A stretch of DNA of 64,000 nucleotides, from assembly GCF_001886955.1 (NCBI RefSeq), contig NZ_CP016804.1, positions 806,001 to 870,000 on the forward strand, written 5' to 3'. Positions within the stretch are counted from its first letter, which is position 1, and each line of letters begins with the position of its first letter. A model generated the notes under the pieces. That model did not search any database. It was given only the letters and a program-made list of their open reading frames with translations, and was not told the DNA's origin. A program made the position numbers and the translations under genes. Source of the DNA: Halodesulfurarchaeum formicicum (GTDB lineage Archaea > Halobacteriota > Halobacteria > Halobacteriales > Halobacteriaceae). Below are positions 33,633 through 43,002 of this stretch, piece by piece.

Positions 33633-34931
33633 ATGAAACTCAGTATCGTCGGTTCGGGTTACGTGGGAACCACGATTGCGGGCTGTTTCGCCGATCTGGG
33701 CCACGAGGTCGTCAACGTGGACATCGACGAGGAAATCGTCGAGACGATCAACGCCGGCGAGTCCCCGATCCACGAACCCGGCCTCGAGGAACTAATCGCA
33801 ACCCACGCCGGGGAGACACTCAGTGCCACGACCGATTACGAGGCTATCCACGAAACTGATGTCACGTTCCTCGCACTCCCCACCCCCTCCAACGAGGACG
33901 GCAGCATCGACACGGGTTACATCGAGGCCGCCGCTCAGTCGGTGGGCGAGGTCCTCGCCGAGAAAGAAACCCCACACCTCGTCGTCGTGAAGAGTACTGT
34001 CATCCCCGGAACGACCGAGGAGTTGGTCGCCAACGCCATCGAATCCACCGCCGGAAAGCGTGCCGGCGAGGACTTCCATGTCGCGATGAACCCCGAATTC
34101 CTCCGTGAGGGCTCTGCGGTCACTGACTTCCTCGAACCGCACAAGATCGTCTTGGGCACCCAGGACGCGTCGGCTCGCGAAACACTCGAAGCCGTGTACG
34201 ACCCGCTCCGCGAGCAAGCCCCAGGCGATCCACCGGTCTTCGCCACGGGAATTCGCGAGGCCGAGATGATCAAGTACGCGAACAACGCCTTCCTCGCGAG
34301 CAAGATCAGTCTCATCAACGACATCGGGAACATCTGCAAGGAGTTCGACGTGGACGCCTACGAGGTGGCCGAGGCGATCGGCCTGGACGATCGCATCAGC
34401 GAGCAGTTCCTCCGCAGCGGGGTCGGCTGGGGCGGCAGTTGCTTCCCGAAAGACGTGGATGCCATCATCGCCGCCGCGACACAGGCCGGCTACGAGCCAC
34501 CGATGCTCGAAGCCGCCCGGGAGGTCAATGACCACCAGCCGACACGCATGCTCGAACTGCTGGACGGACACGTCGACAGCACAGACAAACGAGTCGCCGT
34601 GCTCGGCCTGGCGTTCAAACCCGGGACGGACGACACGCGGAACTCCCGAGCGATCCCGATCATCCAGGGCCTGCTGGACCGCGATGCAACCGTGGTCGCT
34701 TACGACCCCGTCGCGACCGCGAACATGCAGACTCACTTCCCCGATATCGAGTACGCCGATTCAGCCGCCAGGGCCCTCGAAGATGCCTCCGCGGCGCTGG
34801 TCGTTACCGACTGGGACGAGTTCGCCGCCCTCGACACGGAGTTCGAGTCGATGGCCGAGCCAGTTGTCATCGACGGTCGCCGAATCATCGAGCGTCGCGA
34901 GGGTATCGTGTACGAAGGCCTCACCTGGTAG
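33633..34931 (+). CDS. aglM: UDP-glucose 6-dehydrogenase AglM
   Basis: A 432-residue enzyme oxidising UDP-glucose to UDP-glucuronate with [29 protein letters not shown] is the dinucleotide-binding start; [27 protein letters not shown] and [15 protein letters not shown] (catalytic Cys) follow, with a second Rossmann domain from [18 protein letters not shown]. The ATG at 33633 is chosen because upstream codons are aglF debris. It uses the product of AglF. Confidence 0.94.
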   Translation: MKLSIVGSGYVGTTIAGCFADLGHEVVNVDIDEEIVETINAGESPIHEPGLEELIATHAGETLSATTDYEAIHETDVTFLALPTPSNEDGSIDTGYIEAAAQSVGEVLAEKETPHLVVVKSTVIPGTTEELVANAIESTAGKRAGEDFHVAMNPEFLREGSAVTDFLEPHKIVLGTQDASARETLEAVYDPLREQAPGDPPVFATGIREAEMIKYANNAFLASKISLINDIGNICKEFDVDAYEVAEAIGLDDRISEQFLRSGVGWGGSCFPKDVDAIIAAATQAGYEPPMLEAAREVNDHQPTRMLELLDGHVDSTDKRVAVLGLAFKPGTDDTRNSRAIPIIQGLLDRDATVVAYDPVATANMQTHFPDIEYADSAARALEDASAALVVTDWDEFAALDTEFESMAEPVVIDGRRIIERREGIVYEGLTW

Positions 34932-35006
34932 GCGTCGGCGGAATCCCTCGATCCCGACAGCATTCACCACCCTTATGCCCGTCCGCTTGAAACTCCCGCC
35001 AATTCG

Positions 35007-36800
35007 ATGACTGCTGCAGATGAGCTCTCGTGGGTGGAAAAGATCGCGGCCCTCCGTCGGGTGGCCGCCTATCGCCCAAAATTCACGTTCGGTCTCGTTC
35101 TCTTTGGCGGCCTGGCTGCAGTCCTCGAGGGCGTCGGCCTGGGGTTTATCTATCCCATCCTGGAAGTCGCCCAGACCGAGGGCCCAGTTGAGGGTGGCGG
35201 CCCGGTACTCGAAACCTTCCTCGCCTTCTATGACTTCATCGGCCTGCCGTTCACGCTGGGCTATCTGATCGTCGGCGTCGCACTCGTGATGATCGTCCGG
35301 TACACCTTCTCTTTCCTGGTGGCCTGGTTGCGAGCGATCCTCGCGAAACACTACGAGAAGTCACTTCGCACGCGTGCCTTCGAGGGTGCACTCGGGGCCC
35401 GAATCAGCTACTTCGACGAGGAGGGTTCGGATGACGTCCTCAACGCTATCATCACCGAGACCCGCTATTCCGGCCGGGTCATCCGTGATGGGGTCCGGAC
35501 GATGGAGTACGTCTTCCTGGTCGCCGTCTACATGGGGGTCATGCTCTACATCACGCCGACGATGACTGGCCTGGCGATCGTCCTCCTGGGCGGGATTACC
35601 GTCCTTTTGCGCTTCGTCATCGAACCGGCTGTCACAGTGGGCAATCGGGTCGCCCAGGCCAACGAAGAAGTCCAGGAGGCCGTCCAGGCCGGCACCCAGG
35701 GCGTGCGGGATGTCAAACTCTTCGGCCTCTCCGAGGAGGTCTTTTCCTCCTTTCGCGAGTCGATCGAGCAGTACGCCGATTCGAGTGTCGATCTTACCCG
35801 GAACAAAGCTGCGATCCAGAACTACTACCAGCTCGCCGCCGCGCTGACGATTTTCGTCCTCATCTACGTCGGGTTTACTTACTCCGGGCTCTCCCTTGGC
35901 GAACTCGGGATCTTCCTCATCGCGATGTTCCAGCTCGCCCCGCGAGTGAGCACGCTCAATAGCTTCTTCTACAATCTGGAGGGCAATATCTCCCATCTCG
36001 TCCGCACCCAGGAGTTCCTCGACCGGCTCAACGAAAACGAGGAGCCGGACGGGGACAAACCAGTCGAGTCCGTCGACGAAATCGAGTTCGAGGACGTTCA
36101 CTTCGCCTACGAGGCAGACGAACCAGTCCTGCAGGGCATCTCCTTCGAGGTTGAGCGCGGCGAGTTCGTGGCCTTCGTGGGCCAGTCCGGTGCTGGCAAG
36201 TCCACCATCGTCTCGCTTTTGGCCCGGATGTACGACCCCGACGCGGGCGAGATTCGTGCTGACGGCACCCCGATCGAGGAGTACGACATCGATCAGTGGC
36301 GCGAACGCATCGCCGTGGTGCGCCAGCAGCCATACATCTTCAACGACACCCTCGAAGCCAACGTCACGATCGGCAATCGGGACGCGACTCGCGAGGAAGT
36401 AAAAGAAGTCTGTGAGATCGCCAAGGTGGACGAATTCCTGAACGAACTCCCGCGGGGGTATGACTCCCAACTGGGTGACGACGGCGTTCGGCTCTCCGGC
36501 GGCCAGCGCCAACGGGTCGCCCTCGCCAGGGCCCTCCTGAAAGACGCGGATTTCCTCGTGCTCGATGAGGCCACCAGCGACCTTGATTCCAATCTCGAAC
36601 GACAGGTCCAGCGCTCGATCGAGTCGATGGACCGGGATTACGGGATGATCGCGATCGCCCACCGCCTTTCGACGGTGCAAAACGCCGATCGGATTCACAC
36701 TGTCGACGCCGGCGAGATTATCGAGTCCGGCACCCACCGGGAGTTACTCGATGCGGATGGGGAGTACGCAGAACTGTACGCGATTCAGTCAAAAGAGTAA
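35007..36800 (+). CDS. ABC exporter, candidate lipid-linked oligosaccharide flippase
   Basis: A 597-residue half-transporter of the MsbA/PglK type. Six transmembrane helices lie within residues 20-330. The ATPase domain has Walker A GQSGAGKST (about 392), Q-loop RQQPYIF, signature LSGGQRQR, Walker B FLVLDEATSD and the H-loop AHRLST. PglK flips lipid-linked glycans in Campylobacter, and this gene lies next to aglM among N-glycan genes, so it may flip dolichyl-linked glycan. Drug or lipid export is the alternative. Confidence 0.82.
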   Translation: MTAADELSWVEKIAALRRVAAYRPKFTFGLVLFGGLAAVLEGVGLGFIYPILEVAQTEGPVEGGGPVLETFLAFYDFIGLPFTLGYLIVGVALVMIVRYTFSFLVAWLRAILAKHYEKSLRTRAFEGALGARISYFDEEGSDDVLNAIITETRYSGRVIRDGVRTMEYVFLVAVYMGVMLYITPTMTGLAIVLLGGITVLLRFVIEPAVTVGNRVAQANEEVQEAVQAGTQGVRDVKLFGLSEEVFSSFRESIEQYADSSVDLTRNKAAIQNYYQLAAALTIFVLIYVGFTYSGLSLGELGIFLIAMFQLAPRVSTLNSFFYNLEGNISHLVRTQEFLDRLNENEEPDGDKPVESVDEIEFEDVHFAYEADEPVLQGISFEVERGEFVAFVGQSGAGKSTIVSLLARMYDPDAGEIRADGTPIEEYDIDQWRERIAVVRQQPYIFNDTLEANVTIGNRDATREEVKEVCEIAKVDEFLNELPRGYDSQLGDDGVRLSGGQRQRVALARALLKDADFLVLDEATSDLDSNLERQVQRSIESMDRDYGMIAIAHRLSTVQNADRIHTVDAGEIIESGTHRELLDADGEYAELYAIQSKE

Positions 36801-36821
36801 CCCACACTGGCGACTGGAAAC

Positions 36822-37202
36822 TCAGTCCTCTGCTCCGGATTCGATCGCGATCCGCCGGTCAGTGACCGCTTCGATCTGTTTGTCCGAGGAGACGATCGGA
36901 TCGGAATCGGCATAGGCGACGTGATAGGCGTCGAAGGCAGTGAGCCCATGCTGGTCCATGTAATCGGCCGCCCGGAAGAGCACCGATTCGTCTTCTTCGA
37001 CGTGAGCGATATCCAGAGCGTAGCTGAGAGCTGCCAGTCGATCGAACTCGAATCGGTCCGAGATGACGAGTAGTTCGAGGAGCGTACTGCGGGACGTGTA
37101 TATTTCGCCCTCGTATTCACGGGCGATCTCCGCGGCCCGCGATTGGAGCCAGTCGTCGTCTTTGACCAGTGCGATGAAAAAGTCTGTGTCCGCATAAATC
37201 AT
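36822..37202 (-). CDS. VapC-type PIN toxin
   Basis: A 126-residue PIN protein: IYADTDFFIALVKDDDW (first Asp), TLLELLVIS (Glu), LTAFDAYHVAYA (Asp) and IVSSDKQIE (last Asp). It overlaps the antitoxin gene by 4 nt (ATGA). Confidence 0.87.
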   Translation of the reverse strand: MIYADTDFFIALVKDDDWLQSRAAEIAREYEGEIYTSRSTLLELLVISDRFEFDRLAALSYALDIAHVEEDESVLFRAADYMDQHGLTAFDAYHVAYADSDPIVSSDKQIEAVTDRRIAIESGAED

Positions 37203-37450
37203 GTCGTGTCCTCGGAGAGGGCCGCTTCACGAGCGGCCTGCCGGGCCTCGGCTTTGATTTCTGCGATCGTCTTCCCCTCGAACGCGTCCCCGACCGCGTC
37301 CTGAAGCCCCTCGATCGGGTCGGATCGGAGGGGAATGAGTTCCACGCGATCGTCGAGTTCGACGATGCGGTAGCGGTCGCCGTGTTTCTCCCGTACCTCA
37401 CGGGGGATGACGATCCGCCCACGATCGTCCGTCTTTGCTGTTCCACTCAT
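37199..37450 (-). CDS. AbrB-type antitoxin
   Basis: An 83-residue protein with KTDDRGRIVIPREVREKHGD, the AbrB/SpoVT hairpin, followed by a helix-rich toxin-binding tail (IAEIKAEARQAAREAAL). Forms a module with the PIN toxin directly downstream. Confidence 0.87.
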   Translation of the reverse strand: MSGTAKTDDRGRIVIPREVREKHGDRYRIVELDDRVELIPLRSDPIEGLQDAVGDAFEGKTIAEIKAEARQAAREAALSEDTT

Positions 37451-37545
37451 TAGGACATCCTACGCGTGGGCGACGCAATAATCTTGTCCCCGATACTGAA
37501 ATCACTCCCACAAAACTTGCGTTACCTGGGAATCCGACTTAACTT

Positions 37546-39345
37546 TCACTGCACAGTAACGCTTTTCGCCAGGTTCCGTGGCTTGTCGATCGCCCGGCCC
37601 TTCGACCGGGCGACGTGATACGCGAACAACTGCATGTAGACGTTTGCCACGACGGGCTCTAACAACCCGGCCTCGGGCACCGAGAAGGAGTGATCGAGCA
37701 CACTTCCATCGCCTTTGGCCTCGCCGAATCCAACTGTCGCCGCCCCACGGGTGTCCACTTCGGCCACGTTGTGCAGCGTCGCTTCTGGATTAGACCCTTG
37801 GGTCAACACCGATAGCACCAACACGTCGTCAGTCACCAGCGCGAGCGGCCCGTGTTTCAACTCGCCGGCCGCGAATCCCTCCGCGTGATCGTAGGAGATT
37901 TCCTTCAGCTTCAATGCACCCTCCAGTGCAACTGGATACCCTAGCCGTCGCCCGAGGAAGAAGAAAGCCTCGCGGTCGGCGTACTCCTGGGCGATCGCCT
38001 CGATCTCTGCCTCCCGATCGAGTACCTGCTGGATCGCGCCGGGCAACCCCCGGAGCGAGTCGAGCACCGCGCTCGCCTCGTCTCGACTCAACGCTCCCCG
38101 AGTCCGCCCGAGTGCGACTGCCAGCATCGTCGCCGTCGCCACTTGCGAGACGAAGGTCTTCGTCGCTGCCACGCCGATCTCCGGGCCGGCGTGGATGTAG
38201 ACGGTCTCGTCGGCCTCGCGAGTGACCGTGCTCCCGACCGTGTTCGTCACGGCGAGCGTGCGGGCACCGCTGGCTTTGGCACTGCGCAGGGCTTCGAGCG
38301 TGTCTGCAGTCTCCCCGCTCTGTGTGATCGCCACGACCAGCGTCTGCCAGGGGTCTCGACCCCCGCCGACGTCGTATTCGCTCGCGACGTGCGTGGTCAC
38401 GCGGACGTCCGCCAGCTCCTCCAGTAACTGTTCGGCGTACAAGCCGGCGTGATAGGAGGTCCCTGCTGCGACGATCTGGATCTCTTCCAGGGATTGCAGG
38501 TACTCCTCGGGCAGTCCCAGATCGAGATCCACGTCTCCGGAAAGCGCGTCAACCCGGCCGGTCAGCGCCTGGCGCAGCGCCCGGGGCTGCTCGTGGATCT
38601 CCTTGAGCATGAAGTGCTCGTAGCCGCCCTTCTCCGCGGCCTCGGCCTCCCACTCGACGGCCGTCCGTTCCCGCTCGATTCGCTCGCCGTCGTGATAGAT
38701 CTCCACCCCATCCGGCTCGATTCGGGCCACGTCCCCGTCTTCGAGGAAGGTCACGTCCCGAGAGTGCTCGACGAAGGCCGGCACGTCACTCGCCAGGAAG
38801 GTCTCGCCGTCCCCGTGACCGATCACGAGTGGACTGTCCTGGCGAGCGGCCACGATCTCGTTTCGTCCTTCGACGAGGACCGCGATGGCGAAACTTCCTG
38901 CAAGCCGATCGACGACCGCCGACACGGCGTCGAGCAAGTCCTCGCCATCCCAGTGTTCCTCGATCAGGTGCGGGACGACCTCCGTGTCCGTGTCGCTCGT
39001 GAAGGTGTGTTCCGCTCCCAGTTCGGCCCGCAACTCGGCGTGGTTCTCGATGATGCCGTTGTGGACGACTGCGATTTCCCCCGTACAGTCCGTGTGGGGG
39101 TGGGCGTTCTCGTCCGTAGGCGGTCCGTGAGTCGACCACCGTGTGTGACCGATCCCGCTTCGCGCCGTGGAACTATCCGGAAGCGTCAATTCGCCGATCT
39201 TCCCCTCGGCTTTGTAGATCTCCAGTTCGGCGTTCCCCAGGGCGACACCCGCAGAATCATACCCTCGGTACTCCAGGTTTGCCAGTGTCGAGGAAACGAT
39301 CGGGAGCGCGTCGCTATCGCCGACGTAGCCGGTAATGCCACACAT
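37546..39345 (-). CDS. glmS: Glutamine-fructose-6-phosphate aminotransferase
   Basis: A 599-residue enzyme making glucosamine-6-phosphate. MCGITGYVG exposes the catalytic Cys as residue 2; GHTRWSTHG and HNGIIEN belong to the glutaminase domain. Two SIS domains follow (AAGTSYHAG, TQSGETADT) and the end is KPRNLAKSVTV, standard for GlmS. Its ATG shares one base with the stop of the nucleotidyltransferase gene (TAATG), so the two are coupled for UDP-GlcNAc supply. Confidence 0.96.
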   Translation of the reverse strand: MCGITGYVGDSDALPIVSSTLANLEYRGYDSAGVALGNAELEIYKAEGKIGELTLPDSSTARSGIGHTRWSTHGPPTDENAHPHTDCTGEIAVVHNGIIENHAELRAELGAEHTFTSDTDTEVVPHLIEEHWDGEDLLDAVSAVVDRLAGSFAIAVLVEGRNEIVAARQDSPLVIGHGDGETFLASDVPAFVEHSRDVTFLEDGDVARIEPDGVEIYHDGERIERERTAVEWEAEAAEKGGYEHFMLKEIHEQPRALRQALTGRVDALSGDVDLDLGLPEEYLQSLEEIQIVAAGTSYHAGLYAEQLLEELADVRVTTHVASEYDVGGGRDPWQTLVVAITQSGETADTLEALRSAKASGARTLAVTNTVGSTVTREADETVYIHAGPEIGVAATKTFVSQVATATMLAVALGRTRGALSRDEASAVLDSLRGLPGAIQQVLDREAEIEAIAQEYADREAFFFLGRRLGYPVALEGALKLKEISYDHAEGFAAGELKHGPLALVTDDVLVLSVLTQGSNPEATLHNVAEVDTRGAATVGFGEAKGDGSVLDHSFSVPEAGLLEPVVANVYMQLFAYHVARSKGRAIDKPRNLAKSVTVQ

Positions 39346-40496
39346 TATTGGACCGTTCCGTTCGGTTCGATGCGGCCGTCGATCTGTGCGCCGTGTGCCA
39401 CTGTCGCTCCGTTCCCGACGAAACTCCCGGGATGGACCGTCACCGCACCCCCAATGACCGCGTTGTCCCCGATCACGCCCCCAAGGGTCACGTCCCGATG
39501 CACTGAATCCTGCAGGATCACGTCTGCTTTCCCGCCCACGATGGTCGCGTTCGGTCCGATCGTGACGTTCTCCGCGACGATGGCGTCCCGGACGACTGCG
39601 CCAGCCTCGACTGTCACGTCGGCCATCAGAATCGAATTCGAGACCGTGGCGTTCGGCCCGATCGTGACGTTGTCACCGATCGCTGTCCCGTTCAACACGG
39701 TGGCGTTCGGGTAGACCTGGGCGTTCGAGCCCACTGCGACGGCAGCAGAGAGGGCAGCCGTCTGATCGACCGATGCCCGATCCGGGACCGGTTCACCTTC
39801 CAGTAACGCTGCATTGACCGTGAGCAGATCCCAGGGGCGAGTTACGTCGAACCACTGCTGGCGGTCGGGAACAGCCTGAATCGGCCGGGCATCCAGGTGG
39901 GTCGAAAGCACGTCGGTCAGTGCGAGTTCACCGTGTGTCGAAGTTGCCCGGATGGCCTCGAAGATCTCAGGCCCGAAAGCGTACACCCCGGCATTGATCA
40001 GATCCGAGTCTATCTCGTGGGGCTCTGGCTTCTCGATGATGTCGATGACTCGATCGCCGTCCAACTCGACCACGCCATAGAGCGAGCGCTCTTCGGCCCG
40101 TGTGACAGCCATGACCGTCTCGCCGGTCGCCTCGCGACGCTCGATGACGTCAGTGAGGACCTGGCTGTCGGTGACCCGATCACCGTTCAGCACCAGGAAG
40201 TCCTCCGCAACGTGGGGCTCGGCCTGCAGGACGGCGTCACCAGTACCGAGCTGTTTTGCCTGCTTTACGTAGGTGACATCGACACCCCAGTCGTCGCCGT
40301 CGCCGATCGCCTGCTGGATGCGATCGGACTTGTAGCCGACCACGAGGAGGATCTCCTCGATGCCGGCCGCGGCGACGGCCTCGATGACCCGTGCCAGGAT
40401 CGGTTCGTTCGCGACTGGAAGCATCGGTTTCGGGCGGACGTTCGTCAGGGGGGAGAGCCGCTGGCCCTCGCCAGCGGCCAGGATGACTGCCTTCAT
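39345..40496 (-). CDS. Sugar-1-phosphate nucleotidyltransferase with left-handed beta-helix
   Basis: A 383-residue two-domain protein. Residues 1 to about 230 are the pyrophosphorylase (VILAAGEGQRLSPLTNVRPKPM, LNGDRV). The rest is a hexapeptide beta-helix (repeats such as IGDNVTIGPNATV) without the acetyltransferase His-Y-V-G motif of GlmU. Likely roles are glucose- or glucosamine-1-phosphate activation. It is the first gene of an operon with glmS. Confidence 0.87.
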   Translation of the reverse strand: MKAVILAAGEGQRLSPLTNVRPKPMLPVANEPILARVIEAVAAAGIEEILLVVGYKSDRIQQAIGDGDDWGVDVTYVKQAKQLGTGDAVLQAEPHVAEDFLVLNGDRVTDSQVLTDVIERREATGETVMAVTRAEERSLYGVVELDGDRVIDIIEKPEPHEIDSDLINAGVYAFGPEIFEAIRATSTHGELALTDVLSTHLDARPIQAVPDRQQWFDVTRPWDLLTVNAALLEGEPVPDRASVDQTAALSAAVAVGSNAQVYPNATVLNGTAIGDNVTIGPNATVSNSILMADVTVEAGAVVRDAIVAENVTIGPNATIVGGKADVILQDSVHRDVTLGGVIGDNAVIGGAVTVHPGSFVGNGATVAHGAQIDGRIEPNGTVQ

Positions 40497-40566
40497 GGCT
40501 GGTGGATTCGCATATTGGGAATCGCTCGGGTTACGTATTCAAACCGCCTCGAAACACAAGTACTCA

Positions 40567-40713
40567 TCAGTCATCGGCCGTTTCAGCTTCGGCTCGCTGT
40601 TCGCTGAGTGTCTCCCAGATCTCCGTGCACCCGGCTCCGCTCTCGACGTCCGCCAGATGGGCCCGATCGGGGTCTTCCCCGTCGGGATCCGGCTCCGACA
40701 ACTGGTTACTCAT
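40567..40713 (-). CDS. 48-residue conserved-type small acidic protein
   Basis: A small frame overlooked by length cut-offs. It starts MSNQLSEPDPDGEDPDRAHL and has GAGCTEIWETLSEQR, a pattern I recall from short haloarchaeal proteins (RAHL-x2-VE-x-G-x-GCTEIWE). It is divergent from the TrmB-family gene across 79 bp. The single Cys and conserved EIWE helix suggest a real product; the function is unknown. Confidence 0.6.
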   Translation of the reverse strand: MSNQLSEPDPDGEDPDRAHLADVESGAGCTEIWETLSEQRAEAETADD

Positions 40714-40740
40714 TTTCTTAGTCACTCATCGTGAGCCCGC

Positions 40741-40768
40741 GGCAAAAAGGTACCGACCCCTTTTTGCC
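40741..40768. promoter_or_regulatory. Perfect inverted repeat between divergent genes, operator candidate
   Basis: GGCAAAAAGG at 40741-40750 and CCTTTTTGCC at 40759-40768 form a 10-bp perfect palindrome with an 8-base spacer. The right arm ends 24 nt before the TrmB-family ATG, overlapping the expected TATA position, so it could be an autoregulatory operator. Confidence 0.5.
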
Positions 40769-40792
40769 TGCGCCCCGCCATCCACGGGACGA

Positions 40793-41632
40793 ATGGACGA
40801 ACCGGATCCCGAGTGGCTGCTCGAACAGCTCGATCTCGGTGAGTACGAGGTCCGAGCCCTCACGGAGTTGCTCACTATCGGCCGGACGACCGCTCCCACA
40901 CTCTCTGAGGCCACGGGTATTCCCAAGGCTCGCATCTACGACGTCCTCTCCGAACTGAGTGATCGTGGCTTTCTCAAAGTCATCCCGGGCCGGCCGAAGG
41001 AGTACCAGCCAAAGCCTCCCGCGGAGATCCTCGATCGGGCCATCGAGAACCGTCGTCAGACCTTCGAATCCGAGCGTCAGTCGATCCAGTCGATGCGCGA
41101 GGAGTTCCTTGAAACCTTCCGGAGCCGCTTCGAGGCGGCCAGCCAGGACATCACGCCAACGGAGGAACTCTTCTGGGTGGTCGACGTGGGCGAGGTTTCC
41201 GAGCGGGAGACCCGACAGCTCTACGCCACGGCCGATGAGCGGATTCGAGTCTTCACGAAGAGTTTCGAGTATCTCCCTGCTGTCGAGGAGGCGCTGTCTG
41301 CCGCCGCGGATCGTGGGGTTGACGTGCGAGTCCTTTTCGTCCACGAGCAGCATCTCGAACCCGACAACCAGGCCGTCCAGGCTGCGCGAATGGACACACT
41401 CGATGCTATCGCGGGTGTCGAGTATCGAATCAGCGAGTCGAAACTCCCCGTCAGAGGCACGCTGGCCGATCCGAGTATGGAGTACGAGTCCGGCAAGGCC
41501 CTGTTCCTGGTCGAGGAGGAGGACATCCCGCTGGCGCTTCGACAGGCAGCAGTCACCGAGAACGCATCCTTCGTGGCCGGGATGAACCGGCTGTTCGAAC
41601 TGACCTGGGAGTACGAATCCCTGGAGGGCTGA
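40793..41632 (+). CDS. TrmB-family transcription regulator
   Basis: A 279-residue protein. The N-terminal winged helix (LGEYEVRALTELLTIGRTTAPTLSEATGIPKARIYDVLSELSDRG, abbreviated here) is followed by a coiled coil with Arg/Glu (about 75-105), then an effector domain with a phospholipase D-like block (VDVRVLFV). TrmB regulators sense sugars and control sugar metabolism in archaea. It adjoins the UDP-GlcNAc genes, a plausible target. The palindrome directly before it may be its own site. Confidence 0.85.
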   Translation: MDEPDPEWLLEQLDLGEYEVRALTELLTIGRTTAPTLSEATGIPKARIYDVLSELSDRGFLKVIPGRPKEYQPKPPAEILDRAIENRRQTFESERQSIQSMREEFLETFRSRFEAASQDITPTEELFWVVDVGEVSERETRQLYATADERIRVFTKSFEYLPAVEEALSAAADRGVDVRVLFVHEQHLEPDNQAVQAARMDTLDAIAGVEYRISESKLPVRGTLADPSMEYESGKALFLVEEEDIPLALRQAAVTENASFVAGMNRLFELTWEYESLEG

Positions 41633-41697
41633 TCGGTTTGGGTTTCGGATTTTGTCTGGACGCAATCACTAACTATTTACAGATACTACTCTGGCAT

Positions 41698-41952
41698 GTG
41701 TCGAGGAAGACGGTTTCCCTCACCGAAGACGCCTACAAGCGCTTGAAGGCCAAAAAACGGGAGAACGAGAGCTTCAGTGACGTCGTGAACCGGCTGATAG
41801 CCGGTGTCAAACTGCAGGATTCTCACGGGGTGCTTGCCGAGGACACCGCCGAAGCGATCTCTGAAGCAGTCGATTCACGGCGAAGCGAGCACGCGACACA
41901 ACACAAGGACCGACAGGGACGATTAATGGACCAAAGCGGAGACACTTCGTAA
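41698..41952 (+). CDS. VapB-like antitoxin (DUF7557-like), no toxin next to it
   Basis: An 84-residue protein starting at GTG: SRKTVSLTEDAYKRLKAKKR, then SDVVNRLIAGV. The fold matches the protein at 4252 and ends in a basic, Gln-rich tail. The downstream neighbour is an SDR gene, convergent; no toxin is seen. Confidence 0.65.
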   Translation: MSRKTVSLTEDAYKRLKAKKRENESFSDVVNRLIAGVKLQDSHGVLAEDTAEAISEAVDSRRSEHATQHKDRQGRLMDQSGDTS

Positions 41953-42006
41953 TTTTCGATACGAAATTTTTCTGGTCGGGTTGCAGAATTCCCAACCGAC
42001 GCGAAT

Positions 42007-43002
42007 TCAATTCACCAGTTGTGCGGTCCGCTTCTCCAACAAGCGCCGGACGCTCGCTTCGATGGTCAACTCGGGCTCCCAGCCAAGTTCCCGCTTTGCT
42101 TTCGACGTATCGATCCCAAATTCGCTCACCATGGACTCGCTCTCGCGTGGGTTCTCGACCAGTGTGACCTCGGTCTCGATCCCCCTCTCGGCGGCGATCT
42201 CCTGGACGGTCTTCGCCACGGACATCACACTAGGGTCCTCGTCGCTCGCGATCTCGTAGGCGGTGGCTCCGGTCTCGCCGGCCTCGCGTTGCTCTAGGAG
42301 TTTCTCGGCGCTCTTGACGTAGGCACGGGCCACGTCATTGACGTGAACGTAGTTGCGGGCCTGGGTTCCCGGCTCGTAGACTGTGAGCGGATCCTCGGTA
42401 AACACGCGATCAACGAAGAAGTTGATCACCGTCCCCTTCGAGACCACCTGATCGCCGATCTCGTGCTCCCCGTAGAGGTTCGACTTCATGAACAGGTGGG
42501 CCGGAAACGCCCCCTCGGCGTAGGTCTCGACGGCCTGCTCGCCCAGGACCTTGCTCCGGCCGTACCAGTTCATCGGGTCCCGTTCGTGGTCCGTCGTGAT
42601 GGGGAACTCATCTGGATTGCCCAGCGTGGTGGCCATGCTCAACGGGAAGACCATCCCCGCACCGGTCTTTCGGCAGAACCAGGCGACGTTGTTCGTCCCC
42701 TGGACGTTGACCTCGTAGGTCAAATCCGGGTTCTCGATGGCGTCGTCCACGCCGCTAATCGCCGCCAGGTGCAAGACGACGTCGGCGCCCGAGAGAGTTG
42801 CCTCCAGGGCATCTCGATCCCGGATGTCGACTGCCTCGACGACGAGGTCCCCGATCTGTTTCACGTCACCGAGGTAGAAGTTATCTAGCGCGATGAGTTC
42901 CCAGTCAGGGTGTGTTTCCTGCAGGTCTTTCACGACACGACTGCCGATGTATCCCGCTGCGCCAGTAATCGCGATCGTCGGTGGATTGTCTGTATTGCTC
43001 AT
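42007..43002 (-). CDS. NAD-dependent nucleotide-sugar epimerase/dehydratase (SDR)
   Basis: A 331-residue extended SDR. IAITGAAGYIGSRVV is the cofactor loop; HLAAISGV and the catalytic WYGRSK pair with SMATT. It is the last gene of a three-gene SDR operon, overlapping the previous gene by 4 nt (ATGA). The substrate is unknown, probably a UDP-sugar for the surface glycan. Confidence 0.85.
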   Translation of the reverse strand: MSNTDNPPTIAITGAAGYIGSRVVKDLQETHPDWELIALDNFYLGDVKQIGDLVVEAVDIRDRDALEATLSGADVVLHLAAISGVDDAIENPDLTYEVNVQGTNNVAWFCRKTGAGMVFPLSMATTLGNPDEFPITTDHERDPMNWYGRSKVLGEQAVETYAEGAFPAHLFMKSNLYGEHEIGDQVVSKGTVINFFVDRVFTEDPLTVYEPGTQARNYVHVNDVARAYVKSAEKLLEQREAGETGATAYEIASDEDPSVMSVAKTVQEIAAERGIETEVTLVENPRESESMVSEFGIDTSKAKRELGWEPELTIEASVRRLLEKRTAQLVN

